Source: an uncultured Collinsella sp.
GTDB lineage: Bacteria; Actinomycetota; Coriobacteriia; Coriobacteriales; Coriobacteriaceae
Assembly (NCBI GenBank): GCA_902490305.1
Contig: CABUDI010000006.1
Location: forward strand, 1-64,000
Length of the DNA stretch: 64,000 bases
Direction: 5' to 3'
The notes under the pieces were generated by a model. That model made no database searches, was not told the DNA's origin, and saw only the letters and a program-made list of their open reading frames with translations. Every line of letters begins with the position of its first letter. Position 1 is the first letter of the stretch. The position numbers and the translations under genes were made by a program. This document shows positions 56,675 through 64,000 of this stretch, piece by piece.

Positions 56675-57979
56675 CTAGTCCATTTCTGCCCTGATGAGGT
56701 CGAGGGTGCGCTGGCAGTTTTCGCGGACGGGGCCGAGCATATGCTCGCGCAGGTCCGCCATGCCGGGCAGGTCGGCGTATTCGTCCATGACCTCTTCCAT
56801 GCAAATGGGCACCTCGTAGGCGAGGTCCATCATGGTTGCAAAGCAAAACTTCTCGGATAGCCCGGCATCGGTGAGCGTCGCCTCTAGCGCGGGGTCTCCC
56901 ATACCGTGGTATCGGCGGATAGCGCCTGGACCGATGCGCCCCACACGATTTTCGCCGCCAACGCTCATGGCAAGGCGCGCTTTTCGCCGCATACGTTCGT
57001 ATGCTAAGCCCGATGCGACATCGTACATGGGTGCGAGCGCCGCGTTTGTGCCTTTGCCTAGGATGAGCGAGTAGTTTTTAGCGTGTGCGTCAGGCGCTCC
57101 GATAATGGCGTTATAGAACAACATATAGGTAAAAAGCACAAGATTCATGTGGTGGGGGACTGTGTTAATCAGTCGTTCTTGGATGTCTCGTGTAGTTGGT
57201 CCTCCGTCGGCGGTGTATTTCTGGGTTGGCAATACACCGAGTGCCTGGCAAAAGTCCTCCTGATGCAGCCTTTCGATATTTCCGCTGCTATTGACCATTC
57301 TGTCGTACCGTTCAACGACGAGCGCAGCTTCGTCTTCAAATGTGCAATAGGAGACGTTGGCAGTTGGAATGCCAACACGCCGAGCTGTTTTCATGCAGAC
57401 GAATTCGTTTAAGGCCTGATGTTTGAACCCAACGACACCATTTTTGAAGATATGGGTAGTGGGGGATGACCCTAGACATTCGCACCATTGTCCATCATGC
57501 CAAGCTAGTGCAAATTTGCCTTGGTTGCCGCCCAGGGACCAGCTTTCGTTGGAGCCCATCCATGTCTCTCTTTCGTCATCGCGAATTGCTTTGAGCTTGT
57601 GAGCGATTTGAGAATTGGTAAGCGGGCGGTATGCTGAGACCCTGCCGTGGGCGGCATCTAATTGATCGGCTCGACAAAACTGAACGGCCCCCGCGCAGTC
57701 AAGACCGATATGGCACAAGAGGGCGACGGGGTTGTTGGATGCAACGTCATGCTCGGCGGCAATAGCGCGACGCTGCTCTTGGCTGTCGGGCAAAAGGCCA
57801 AATAGGAACGGACGGACGATGTTATGGCCATATGTGCGATTGGAAAGCGGCATTGTTAACGATAGCGGTGCTCCGCGATAGGTTGGGGCGTATACAAAGC
57901 TGCAGAGTCCATGCTCGTCTTGCCGGAGAGTGCCGGCGATTTCGCCACAAATGAGGGTCGCAAGCTCCATTTCTGCCAT
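56675..57979 (-). CDS. hipA: HipA-family serine/threonine kinase toxin
   Basis: A 434-residue HipA-like kinase, the toxin of a type II toxin-antitoxin pair. The N-terminal subdomain is followed by the P-loop-like region SLGGNQGKFAL (residues 148-158), whose serine is the expected autophosphorylation site. The catalytic loop GAPDAHAKNYS is at 294-304 (Asp and Asn in place), and the metal Asp is in PMYDVASG (318-324). In E. coli HipA phosphorylates GltX; other HipA proteins have other targets. The local base composition is lower in GC than the neighbours, suggesting acquisition. It is directly behind hipB (stop and start adjoin), and convergent with pepD. Confidence 0.92.
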   Translation of the reverse strand: MAEMELATLICGEIAGTLRQDEHGLCSFVYAPTYRGAPLSLTMPLSNRTYGHNIVRPFLFGLLPDSQEQRRAIAAEHDVASNNPVALLCHIGLDCAGAVQFCRADQLDAAHGRVSAYRPLTNSQIAHKLKAIRDDERETWMGSNESWSLGGNQGKFALAWHDGQWCECLGSSPTTHIFKNGVVGFKHQALNEFVCMKTARRVGIPTANVSYCTFEDEAALVVERYDRMVNSSGNIERLHQEDFCQALGVLPTQKYTADGGPTTRDIQERLINTVPHHMNLVLFTYMLFYNAIIGAPDAHAKNYSLILGKGTNAALAPMYDVASGLAYERMRRKARLAMSVGGENRVGRIGPGAIRRYHGMGDPALEATLTDAGLSEKFCFATMMDLAYEVPICMEEVMDEYADLPGMADLREHMLGPVRENCQRTLDLIRAEMD

Positions 57980-58411
57980 TTATTTCACAACCTTACAGCC
58001 AAAGGAGAGGTCTGAAGTGCCGGAAAGGCCTTGCTCGGCTGCGATTTGGGCCAGCAAGGCACCATAGAAAGCTGGCGTTCCTTGTCGAGCGGGTCGTCTG
58101 CCTACGCTTGGCTTTGGCAGGGCATTCGAGTTCGCGATAGGGAGGTCCGCTATCGTCATCGGATGTTCGGAGGGCGATGCGATGGAGTCGTTATCGCTTT
58201 GCGCAAAGAGACCTATGCCGAGTGCGTTAAAGACGGTCAACAGCTTGTCGAGCCGAATGCCCGTGGCATCTCCCAGCTCGAGCGATGCGAGCAGGCGCTC
58301 CGAAACACCGGCCTTATTAGCGAGGGCGGCACGGGTGAGACCCTGAGTCTCGCGTGCCTGGCGCACGTAGATGCCAGCTTGGCGTGGTGTGGTGATGGGA
58401 AGGGTATCCAC
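57980..58411 (-). CDS. hipB: HipB-like antitoxin (XRE family HTH)
   Basis: A 143-residue antitoxin with an N-terminal XRE helix-turn-helix (QAGIYVRQARETQGLTRAALANKAGVSERLLASLELGDATGIRLDKLLTVFNALGI, residues ~11-66). The C-terminal half is Pro/Ala/Ser-rich and probably disordered until it meets HipA; it is longer than the tail of E. coli HipB. It starts at GTG (58411 down) with AGGAGAT. Three TGCA-N6-TGCA operators lie directly in front of it, as expected for autoregulation. Confidence 0.88.
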   Translation of the reverse strand: MDTLPITTPRQAGIYVRQARETQGLTRAALANKAGVSERLLASLELGDATGIRLDKLLTVFNALGIGLFAQSDNDSIASPSEHPMTIADLPIANSNALPKPSVGRRPARQGTPAFYGALLAQIAAEQGLSGTSDLSFGCKVVK

Positions 58412-58426
58412 GGCTATCTCCTAACG

Positions 58427-58494
58427 TGCAGGCTTTTGCATCCTAGTATGACATGCAAAAGTCTGCATGAAAAGGCCTCATGCAAAACTCTGCA
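58427..58494 (-). promoter_or_regulatory. Three hipBA operators spaced 27 bp
   Basis: 58427-58440 (TGCAGGCTTTTGCA, inverse orientation), 58454-58467 (TGCAAAAGTCTGCA) and 58481-58494 (TGCAAAACTCTGCA) share TGCAAAA-n-n-CTGCA. Centres are exactly 27 bp apart. A minus-strand -35/-10 pair (TTTTCA, 17 bp, CATACT) would place the middle site between -35 and -10 and the first site past the -10. Confidence 0.75.
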
Positions 58495-58503
58495 TGAGGC
58501 CTT
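58469..58503 (-). terminator. Terminator of mntP, overlapping the third hip operator
   Basis: AAGGCCTCATGCA and TGCATGAGGCCTT form a perfect thirteen-base stem with a six-base loop; on the minus strand TTTTC follows. The stem and loop contain operator 58481-58494. Confidence 0.8.
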
Positions 58504-58531
58504 ATACGGACGTTTAGTTTTGAAGGGTGTT

Positions 58532-59110
58532 TTACAGCACTAAAATCCCTAGGTGCTCCAGCAAAATCTTGAGGCCGATGAGGATGAGCACAACGCCGCC
58601 CACGATGGTGGCGGGCTTTTCGTAGCGCGCGCCAAAGGTGTGGCCGATCGCCACGCCGGCAACGGAGAAGATAAAGGTCGTGATGCCAATGAGCGACACG
58701 GCGGGGACGATGTCGACCGAAAGCGCGGCGAACGAGATGCCCACGGCCAGGGCGTCGATTGAGGTGGCGATGGCGAGGATCAGGTACTCGCCCAGGTCAA
58801 TCTTCTCGGCATCCTTGCCGTCGCCTTCGTTCTCGTCCTCAGTAAAGGCTTCCCATAGCATCTTGCCGCCGATGAAGGCCAAAAGGATGAAGGCGATCCA
58901 ATGGTCGATGGGTCCGATGATGCCCATGAACTGGCTGCCAAGCGCCCATCCGATTACGGGCATGCCGGCCTGAAAGCCGCCAAAGAACAGGCCGAGCACC
59001 ACGGCGACTTTAAGGTTGATCTTTTTCATGCCGAGACCTTTGCAGATGGAAACGGCAAAGGCGTCCATCGAAAGGCCAACGGCGAGCAACACGAGCTCTG
59101 CGAGTCCCAT
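58532..59110 (-). CDS. mntP: Manganese efflux pump MntP
   Basis: A 192-residue membrane protein with six predicted spans that exports Mn2+. Family motifs: LSMDAFAVSICKGLGMKKI near the N-terminus (Asp in the first helix) and ATSIDALAVGISFAAL near residue 115, both matching the paired D-A-x-A-V signature of MntP. A cytoplasmic acidic loop (TEDENEGDGKDAEK) lies in the middle. The ATG at 59110 follows GAGGGAG. It is controlled by a yybP-ykoY riboswitch directly upstream. It ends in a terminator that overlaps hip operators. Confidence 0.92.
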   Translation of the reverse strand: MGLAELVLLAVGLSMDAFAVSICKGLGMKKINLKVAVVLGLFFGGFQAGMPVIGWALGSQFMGIIGPIDHWIAFILLAFIGGKMLWEAFTEDENEGDGKDAEKIDLGEYLILAIATSIDALAVGISFAALSVDIVPAVSLIGITTFIFSVAGVAIGHTFGARYEKPATIVGGVVLILIGLKILLEHLGILVL

Positions 59111-59152
59111 AGTCTGGCTCCCTCTCTGCGGGCGGGCCCGCGTGTACCTCTT

Positions 59153-59296
59153 GAGGGAGTAATAAAAAAGACCCGTGACGTACGCGTTGCGCGCACAGCC
59201 ACGAGTCTCGTTCATTAAGGCAAGCCAGGCCGCATCGGCCAGTGTGTTGACTTACCGCGCCACCGGAGGCGAATCCGGTCACGCGACTACTCCCTC
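59153..59296 (-). ncRNA. yybP-ykoY manganese riboswitch
   Basis: On the minus strand the closing helix is GAGGGAGTA (59296-59288) with TTACTCCCTC (59162-59153). Conserved blocks of the class are visible: GGGAGTAG at the 5' side, GTCAACACACTGGCC near 59252-59238, and AATGAACGAGACTC near 59217-59205. The 3' side contains a U6 run (59170-59165) inside the final helix, consistent with either a terminator-type or a translation-type switch. Mn2+ would turn mntP on. Confidence 0.85.
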
Positions 59297-59456
59297 ATTT
59301 ATGCGAATCCCGATGCTACCACATGAACAGCTCATTTGGGTTGGGCTCTCAGCTGTGTTCGCTCATTCTGTAAGCATCGGATTTCGCAAGCGCCGCAGGG
59401 ACAAACCGTGAGAAACTATTTAGCGTTTATGGAGCGTATACGATGGGAGCGATGCC
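59297..59456. other. Divergent gap between mntP riboswitch and disA
   Basis: 160 bp without a gene. It should hold the promoter of mntP on the minus strand and that of disA on the plus strand; neither is clear. Confidence 0.35.
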
Positions 59457-60524
59457 TTGGATAAGAACGAGCTGCAAAAGCGTATGGAACAGGCCATCCG
59501 CCTGACGGCACCTGGTCAGCCGATCCGCACCGCCCTCGACATGATCATCGCCGGTCACCTGGGCGCCCTTATCTGCGTCGGCGACACCGAAAACGTGCTC
59601 GCTGCCGGTAACGACGGCTTCCCGCTCAACATTTCGTTTACCTCGAACCGCCTGTTCGAGCTTTCCAAGATGGACGGCGCCATCGTTATCGATGGCGACC
59701 TCACCCAGATCCTGCGCGCCAACTTCCACCTCAATCCCGATCCCTCGCTTGCCACGAGTGAGACGGGCATGCGCCACCGCACCGCCGCTCGCATGTCGGT
59801 GCTCACCGACGCCATCGTGATCTCGGTTTCGGCTCGTCGTGCCGTCGTCAACGTGTACGTCCACGGTAAGAGCTACGAGATTCAGCCTGTCACCACCATC
59901 ATGAGCTCGGTCAACCAGCTCGTTGCCACGCTCCAGACCACCCGTCAGTCGCTCGATCGCTCCCTGCTGCGCCTGACGGCCCTTGAGCTCGACGACTACG
60001 TTACGCTCGCCGACATTACCGGTATTTTCTCGAGCTTCGAGATCATGCAGCAGGCAAAGACCGAGCTTAAGGACTGCATCGTCAAGCTGGGCAACCAGGG
60101 CAAGCTCGTGCAGATGCAGCTCGAGCAGCTCGCGGGCTCCAGCATGGATACCGAATACGACTTGATGATTCGCGACTACGCGAGTGATTCCTCCGAGGCA
60201 AACGCCGAGAAGATCCGCGCAGAGCTTGCCCGTATGACACCTAAGGACCTGTCCGACCCACAGCATGTGGCTGCGGTTCTGGGTTACGACGACCTGGACG
60301 AGGACTCCGTCATGACGCCGCTGGGCCTGCGCACGCTTTCGCGCGTGTCCGTCGTGCGCGACGGCGTGGCCGAGAAGATCGTCGACGAGTATGGCTCGCT
60401 GCAGGAGCTCATGGACGACATCAGCGAGGATCCGGAGCGCCTGGGCGACTTTGGCGTTAACAACCCTGCCATTCTTGCGGACTCCCTGTACCGCATGAAG
60501 GGCACCAAACAGGGGAACGCATAA
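59457..60524 (+). CDS. disA: DNA integrity scanning diadenylate cyclase DisA
   Basis: A 355-residue octameric enzyme that makes cyclic di-AMP and responds to branched DNA. Catalytic motifs: MDGAIVIDGD (DGA at residues 73-75) and ETGMRHRTAARM (RHR at 106-108), followed by a helical linker and a C-terminal helix-hairpin-helix DNA-binding region (GLRTLSRVSVVRDGVAEKIVDEYGSLQEL). It starts at TTG 59457 with GGGAG seven bases upstream; no ATG or GTG in frame nearby is better. ispD begins inside its stop (TAATG), and ispF and cysS follow, so this is a mixed housekeeping operon. Confidence 0.94.
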   Translation: MDKNELQKRMEQAIRLTAPGQPIRTALDMIIAGHLGALICVGDTENVLAAGNDGFPLNISFTSNRLFELSKMDGAIVIDGDLTQILRANFHLNPDPSLATSETGMRHRTAARMSVLTDAIVISVSARRAVVNVYVHGKSYEIQPVTTIMSSVNQLVATLQTTRQSLDRSLLRLTALELDDYVTLADITGIFSSFEIMQQAKTELKDCIVKLGNQGKLVQMQLEQLAGSSMDTEYDLMIRDYASDSSEANAEKIRAELARMTPKDLSDPQHVAAVLGYDDLDEDSVMTPLGLRTLSRVSVVRDGVAEKIVDEYGSLQELMDDISEDPERLGDFGVNNPAILADSLYRMKGTKQGNA

Positions 60525-61252
60525 TGGCGCCCGTATGCGCCGTGGTCGTTGCCGGCGGCAGCGGCCAGCGCTTTGGAAATCCCGGCGGCAAGCAGCTCGT
60601 TAACGTGGCGGGCCGTCCGCTCATGAGCTGGTCCATCCGCGCGTTTGATCGGAGCGACAAGGTCGGCCACATCGTCGTGGTTTGCCCTGCCGAGCGTCGT
60701 GCCGAGATGCGCCGCCTGGCCATCGACCCGTTTGACTATGACACGCCCATCAGCTTTGTCGATGCCGGCGATACCCGTCAGGATTCCACCCGTGCCGGCG
60801 TGCATGCGGTTCCGGCGGGTTTCGAATATGTTGCCATTCACGACGGCGCCCGTCCGCTCATTACCACCGAGGCCATCGACCATGCCATCGACGTGCTTAT
60901 GGGCGACCGTGCCCTCGACGGTGTCGTGTGCGGACAGCCCGCGATCGACACGCTCAAGATCGTCGACGGCGACAATATCGTCGAGACGCCGCCGCGTGAG
61001 CTCTATTGGGCCGCGCAGACGCCGCAGATCTTTAGCGTCGATGCTATGAAGCGCGCTCACGCCGCTGCTATCGCCGAGGGTTTTATCGGTACCGACGATT
61101 CATCGTTGGTCGAGCGCCTGGGCGGGCGCGTCCGCTGTGTCCAGAGCCCGCGCGATAACCTTAAGGTGACGGTGCCCGAGGATCTGCGTCCCGTAATCGC
61201 GATTCTGCTCGGCCGCATGGCCGAGGGAGAGGACCTTCCCCATGTTCAGTAA
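60524..61252 (+). CDS. ispD: 2-C-methyl-D-erythritol 4-phosphate cytidylyltransferase
   Basis: A 242-residue nucleotidyltransferase of the MEP pathway. The nucleotide loop is VVVAGGSGQRFGNPGGKQLVNVAGRP, and VAIHDGARPLITTEAID holds the metal-binding Asp. AAQTPQIFSVDAMKRAH and DDSSLVERLGG are family motifs. ATG 60524 overlaps the disA stop. It overlaps ispF by eleven bases, showing coupling of consecutive pathway steps. Confidence 0.94.
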   Translation: MAPVCAVVVAGGSGQRFGNPGGKQLVNVAGRPLMSWSIRAFDRSDKVGHIVVVCPAERRAEMRRLAIDPFDYDTPISFVDAGDTRQDSTRAGVHAVPAGFEYVAIHDGARPLITTEAIDHAIDVLMGDRALDGVVCGQPAIDTLKIVDGDNIVETPPRELYWAAQTPQIFSVDAMKRAHAAAIAEGFIGTDDSSLVERLGGRVRCVQSPRDNLKVTVPEDLRPVIAILLGRMAEGEDLPHVQ

Positions 61253-61736
61253 CCTGCGCATTGGCCACGGCTACGACGTCCACCGTTTGGTGGAGGGGCG
61301 TCGATGTATCATCGGCGGGGTCGACATTCCCTACGAGCGCGGCCTGCTGGGCCACTCGGATGCCGATGTGCTCGCGCACGCTTTGGCCGACGCCATTCTG
61401 GGCGCCTGCCGCGGGGGAGACATCGGCAAGCTATTCCCCGATACCGATCCCGCCTACGAGGGCGCCGATTCGATGGTACTGCTCGCTCGCGTGATGGACT
61501 ACGCGCGCGAGCTGGGCTTTGAGTTTGTCGATGCCGATTGCACCATTGCCTGTCAGCAACCCAAGATCACCCCGCACCGCGATGCCATGCGTGCCAACCT
61601 CGCCCATGCCCTGGGCGCAGACGTCGAAAATGTAGGCGTCGCCGCCACTACGACCGAAAAGCTCGGTTGGGAAGGCCAGGGCGAGGGAATCGGCGCCTGG
61701 GCCGTCTGCCTGCTACAGAAAACCGTTAAGGAGTAA
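61242..61736 (+). CDS. ispF: 2-C-methyl-D-erythritol 2,4-cyclodiphosphate synthase
   Basis: A 164-residue trimeric zinc enzyme of the MEP pathway. Zinc and substrate motifs: RIGHGYDVHRL (Asp and His ligands), GHSDADVLAHALADAILGA, DIGKLFPDTDPAYEGADSMVLL, and ATTTEKLGWEGQGEGIGAWA. It starts inside ispD. cysS follows after three bases. Confidence 0.95.
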   Translation: MFSNLRIGHGYDVHRLVEGRRCIIGGVDIPYERGLLGHSDADVLAHALADAILGACRGGDIGKLFPDTDPAYEGADSMVLLARVMDYARELGFEFVDADCTIACQQPKITPHRDAMRANLAHALGADVENVGVAATTTEKLGWEGQGEGIGAWAVCLLQKTVKE

Positions 61737-61739
61737 CGA

Positions 61740-63206
61740 ATGCGTATCTACAACAGCGCTACCCATAAAAAGGAAGAGTTCCAGCCCATCGAGTCCGGCA
61801 AGGTCCGCATGTACGTGTGCGGCCCCACGGTCTACGACAACATCCACATCGGCAACGCCCGCACGTTCATCAGCTTTGACGTGATTCGCCGCTGGCTCAT
61901 CGCGAGCGGCTACGAGGTCACGTTCGCCCAGAACCTCACCGATGTCGATGACAAGATCATCAAGCGCGCCAACGAGCAGGGCCGCACTGCCGCCGAGGTC
62001 GCGACGGAGTTCTCCGACAAGTTCATCGGCGTCATGCGCGCCGCCAACGTGCTCGATCCCGATGTGCGCCCCCGCGCCACCAAAGAGATCGGCCCCATGA
62101 TCGCCATGATCAAGACGCTTATCGAGCAGGGCCACGCTTACGCCGCCGATAACGGCGACGTGTACTTTGCCGTGCGCAGCGATCCTAACTACGGTCAGGT
62201 CTCGGGCCGCAATATCGACGACCTTATGGTTGGCGCGCGCATCGAGGAGAACGAGGACAAGAACGACCCGCTCGACTTTGCCCTGTGGAAGGCCGCCAAG
62301 CCCGGCGAGCCCAGCTGGCCGAGCCCCTGGGGCGAGGGCCGTCCCGGTTGGCACACCGAGTGCGCCGCCATGGTGCATCGCTACCTGGGCACTCCGATCG
62401 ACATCCACGGCGGCGGCTCCGACCTTGCCTTCCCGCATCACGAGAACGAGTGCGCCCAGGCCACCTGCGCCTGGCACCAGGGCTTCTCCAACACCTGGAT
62501 GCACACGGGCATGCTGCTGGTAGACGGCGAGAAGATGTCCAAGTCGCTCGGCAACTTCTTTACGCTGGCCGAGGTTCTCGAGCAGCACTCCGCTGCCGCC
62601 CTGCGCCTGCTGATGCTGCAGACGAGCTATCGCTCGCCGCTCGATTTTTCTTGGGAGCGCCTGGAGGGTGCCGAGAACTCGCTCACGCGTATCGCCGGTA
62701 CGGTCGAGAACCTGCGCTGGGCCGCGAACCATGCGACGGCCGATGCCGATGCGGCTGCCGCCGAGGCGTTTGCCGCCAAGGCCGCCGAGACCCGTGCCAC
62801 CTTTAAGGAGTGCATGGACGACGACTTTAACACCGCTGGTGCCATGGGTGCCGTCTTTGGCTTTGTGACCGAGTGCAACCAGTACCTGGAGCAGGCGGGC
62901 GACGCTGCCGACACGGCCGCCGCGCTTGCCGCCGCCGACACGCTGGCCGAGCTGCTCGATACGCTTGGCGTTGAGCTCCCCGAGCCCAAGGTCGAGCTGC
63001 CGCTGGGCCTGCTGGGCGTTGCCGCCGGTTTGGTCGCCTATACGGGCGACGACGTGGACGAGGCCGCTGCCAAGATTCTCGAGGCCCGCGCCGAAGCCCG
63101 CGCCGCCAAGAACTGGGATCTGGCCGACGCCATCCGCGACCAGCTCAAGGACCTGGGCCTCACCATTGAGGATACGGCCGCCGGCACCCGTATCAAATCT
63201 CTCTAA
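61740..63206 (+). CDS. cysS: Cysteinyl-tRNA synthetase
   Basis: A 488-residue class I synthetase. The HIGH-type motif is YDNIHIGNARTF, KMSKS is in GEKMSKSLGNFF, and the zinc site uses the Cys of MYVCGPTVYD, the Cys of HTECAAM, and GSDLAFPHHENECAQ. The C-terminal anticodon-binding domain is Ala-rich. The start is ATG 61740, directly behind ispF. It is the last gene of the disA operon before a nested palindrome and terminator. Confidence 0.96.
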   Translation: MRIYNSATHKKEEFQPIESGKVRMYVCGPTVYDNIHIGNARTFISFDVIRRWLIASGYEVTFAQNLTDVDDKIIKRANEQGRTAAEVATEFSDKFIGVMRAANVLDPDVRPRATKEIGPMIAMIKTLIEQGHAYAADNGDVYFAVRSDPNYGQVSGRNIDDLMVGARIEENEDKNDPLDFALWKAAKPGEPSWPSPWGEGRPGWHTECAAMVHRYLGTPIDIHGGGSDLAFPHHENECAQATCAWHQGFSNTWMHTGMLLVDGEKMSKSLGNFFTLAEVLEQHSAAALRLLMLQTSYRSPLDFSWERLEGAENSLTRIAGTVENLRWAANHATADADAAAAEAFAAKAAETRATFKECMDDDFNTAGAMGAVFGFVTECNQYLEQAGDAADTAAALAAADTLAELLDTLGVELPEPKVELPLGLLGVAAGLVAYTGDDVDEAAAKILEARAEARAAKNWDLADAIRDQLKDLGLTIEDTAAGTRIKSL

Positions 63207-63212
63207 TCCCCG

Positions 63213-63314
63213 CGGGTTTCCCAAGCACCCGACCTTGCCGTTCAAACCGTCGCTCGCGTACTCAAGTACGCGTCGCTCCTCTTTCACGGCAATCTCGGGC
63301 ACTTGGAAAACCCG
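63213..63314. repeat. Nested palindrome after cysS
   Basis: Outer arms 63213-63241 and 63286-63314 match at 24 of 29 positions; a perfect inner hairpin CGCGTACT-CA-AGTACGCG lies at 63255-63272. It is followed at once by an ordinary terminator, so termination is not its only role. Confidence 0.75.
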
Positions 63315-63318
63315 TACC

Positions 63319-63358
63319 GACCGCTTGAGCTATTCGTCTTAAGCGGTCGCTTCTTTTG
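63319..63358 (+). terminator. Terminator after cysS
   Basis: GACCGCTTGAG pairs with CTTAAGCGGTC (one G-U), then GCTTCTTTTG. Confidence 0.85.
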
Positions 63359-63392
63359 TCCTGTTTGAAAATTATTTAAAGGAGGCCGTTTT

Positions 63393-64000
63393 ATGGCCGA
63401 CAATCGCAAGCGTGTACCGCGTGGAGGCAAGCAGGCTGCTTCTGGCTCGCGTCCGATTCGCCGCAACGACCGCGCTGCCGCTCCCAAGGGCCAGCGCGAG
63501 CGCTCACAGGCTGCTCGCCCGCAGCGCGAGCGTAGCCGCGATAACGTCCAGGTTCCCAAGGGCGAGTTTATCGAAGGTCGCCGTGCTGCCGCCGAGGCGC
63601 TGCGTACCGGCTTTCCCGTCAAGTGCGCGCTCATTGCCGAGGGCGGGGAGCGCGATGCCGCCCTGTCTCGTCTGGTCGATGACCTCAACGCCGCGGGCGT
63701 CCGCATTAAGTTCGTTCCACGCGCGCAGCTCGATGCGCTGTCGAGCCATGGCGCTCACCAGGGCATTGCGCTCGAGGTTGGCAACTTCCCCTATGCCGAT
63801 GTCGCCGATATTCTCGACCGCGCGGGCGACGGTCCGGCGCTCGTCATCGTGCTCGACCATGTGACCGACGACGGTAACTTTGGCGCCATTGTGCGTTCCG
63901 CCGAGGTCGTGGGCGCCGCGGGCGTCATCATTGCCAACAAGCGCGCCGCCGGCGTGACCGTGGGCAGCTACAAGACTTCAGCCGGCGCCGTCATGCATCT
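63393..64000 (+). CDS. rlmB: 23S rRNA 2'-O-methyltransferase RlmB (partial)
   Basis: The first 202 residues of a SPOUT-class TrmH/RlmB methyltransferase; the gene runs off the right edge. A basic, low-complexity N-terminus (about 50 residues of Arg, Gln and Ala) precedes the substrate-binding subdomain EFIEGRRAAAEALRTGFPVKCALIAEGGERD and HGAHQGIALEVGNFPYADVADIL. The catalytic domain then begins with VIVLDHVTDDGNFGAIVRSAEVVGAAGVIIANKRAAG and ends at TSAGAVMHL. The start follows AAAGGAGG. The closest assignment is RlmB, which methylates G2251; the related TrmH-like proteins cannot be ruled out until the rest is seen. Confidence 0.9.
   Translation, partial: MADNRKRVPRGGKQAASGSRPIRRNDRAAAPKGQRERSQAARPQRERSRDNVQVPKGEFIEGRRAAAEALRTGFPVKCALIAEGGERDAALSRLVDDLNAAGVRIKFVPRAQLDALSSHGAHQGIALEVGNFPYADVADILDRAGDGPALVIVLDHVTDDGNFGAIVRSAEVVGAAGVIIANKRAAGVTVGSYKTSAGAVMH

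Noticed and set aside
1..64000. CRISPR arrays, prophage or complete insertion sequence
   Set aside because: No direct-repeat/spacer pattern, phage structural gene or transposase gene was seen.

Overview
The window is a high-GC, densely coded bacterial chromosome segment. It looks like a Coriobacteriia member, most probably Collinsella or a close relative. This rests on the gene set: AmaP/DUF2273/Asp23 operon, a Veg-type protein next to ispE, a LysS with an added C-terminal tRNA-binding domain, a fused EcfA ATPase, gut-type peptidases and a non-DAP type MurE. There is no 16S gene, so the genus is inference. I found no phage, no insertion sequence with a transposase and no CRISPR array. Most of the sequence is core chromosome.

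Layout. 1-4.0 kb: a small membrane-anchored protein with a possible leader peptide, a DUF389 membrane protein and an OPT-family transporter. 4.2-9.3 kb: coaX, dCMP deaminase, a NifU-type Fe-S protein, lgt and a very large multi-spanning membrane protein. 9.5-14.7 kb: a YebC regulator, the amaP-DUF2273-asp23 envelope operon, a YitT protein and a zinc-ribbon membrane protein with a Pro/Glu tail. 14.8-18.1 kb: two divergent hydrolases (M20 amidohydrolase and YtcJ-type amidohydrolase). 18.1-21.2 kb: groES-groEL, flanked on both sides by long nested palindromes; the upstream gap also holds a second element with terminal inverted repeats. 21.4-25.8 kb: an FMN riboswitch, a complete ECF riboflavin importer (ribU, fused ecfA, ecfT) and two flavin-binding-type oxidoreductases. 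25.9-31.0 kb: argC-argJ-argB-argD behind two arginine boxes. 31.0-31.7 kb: an AT-rich inverted-repeat element, tRNA-Val and a duplicated tRNA-end unit. 31.8-39.4 kb: asnB, murE, a HAD phosphatase, murI, rph, rdgB, dtd. 39.5-43.9 kb: veg, ispE, tRNA-Pro, tatA, greA, lysS. 44.2-52.0 kb: a ThrE-type exporter, a DUF2798 protein, and a 1479-residue double dehydratase-activase protein with its own TetR regulator. 52.2-56.5 kb: clpC and pepD. 56.7-58.5 kb: a hipBA toxin-antitoxin module with three evenly spaced operators. 58.5-59.3 kb: mntP behind a yybP-ykoY manganese riboswitch. 59.5-64 kb: disA, ispD, ispF, cysS and the start of rlmB, which runs off the window.

How it works together. Several blocks form coherent modules: riboflavin uptake beside flavin users; ornithine/arginine synthesis beside peptidoglycan genes (murE, murI) whose MurE signature argues against a DAP wall; isoprenoid genes ispE, ispD and ispF in two housekeeping clusters; and manganese export under a metal-sensing RNA.

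The least explained content is between the genes. At least five short palindromes share a GGGACAGG core but have different, self-complementary arms, as expected of REP-like elements. Four 100-210 nt nested palindromes sit beside groES, groEL, lysS and rlmB. Two ~220-245 bp segments have MITE-like terminal inverted repeats, and two hairpins with the same TACC loop but compensated stems follow the dtd and lysS stop codons. No transposase that could mobilise these lies in the window.
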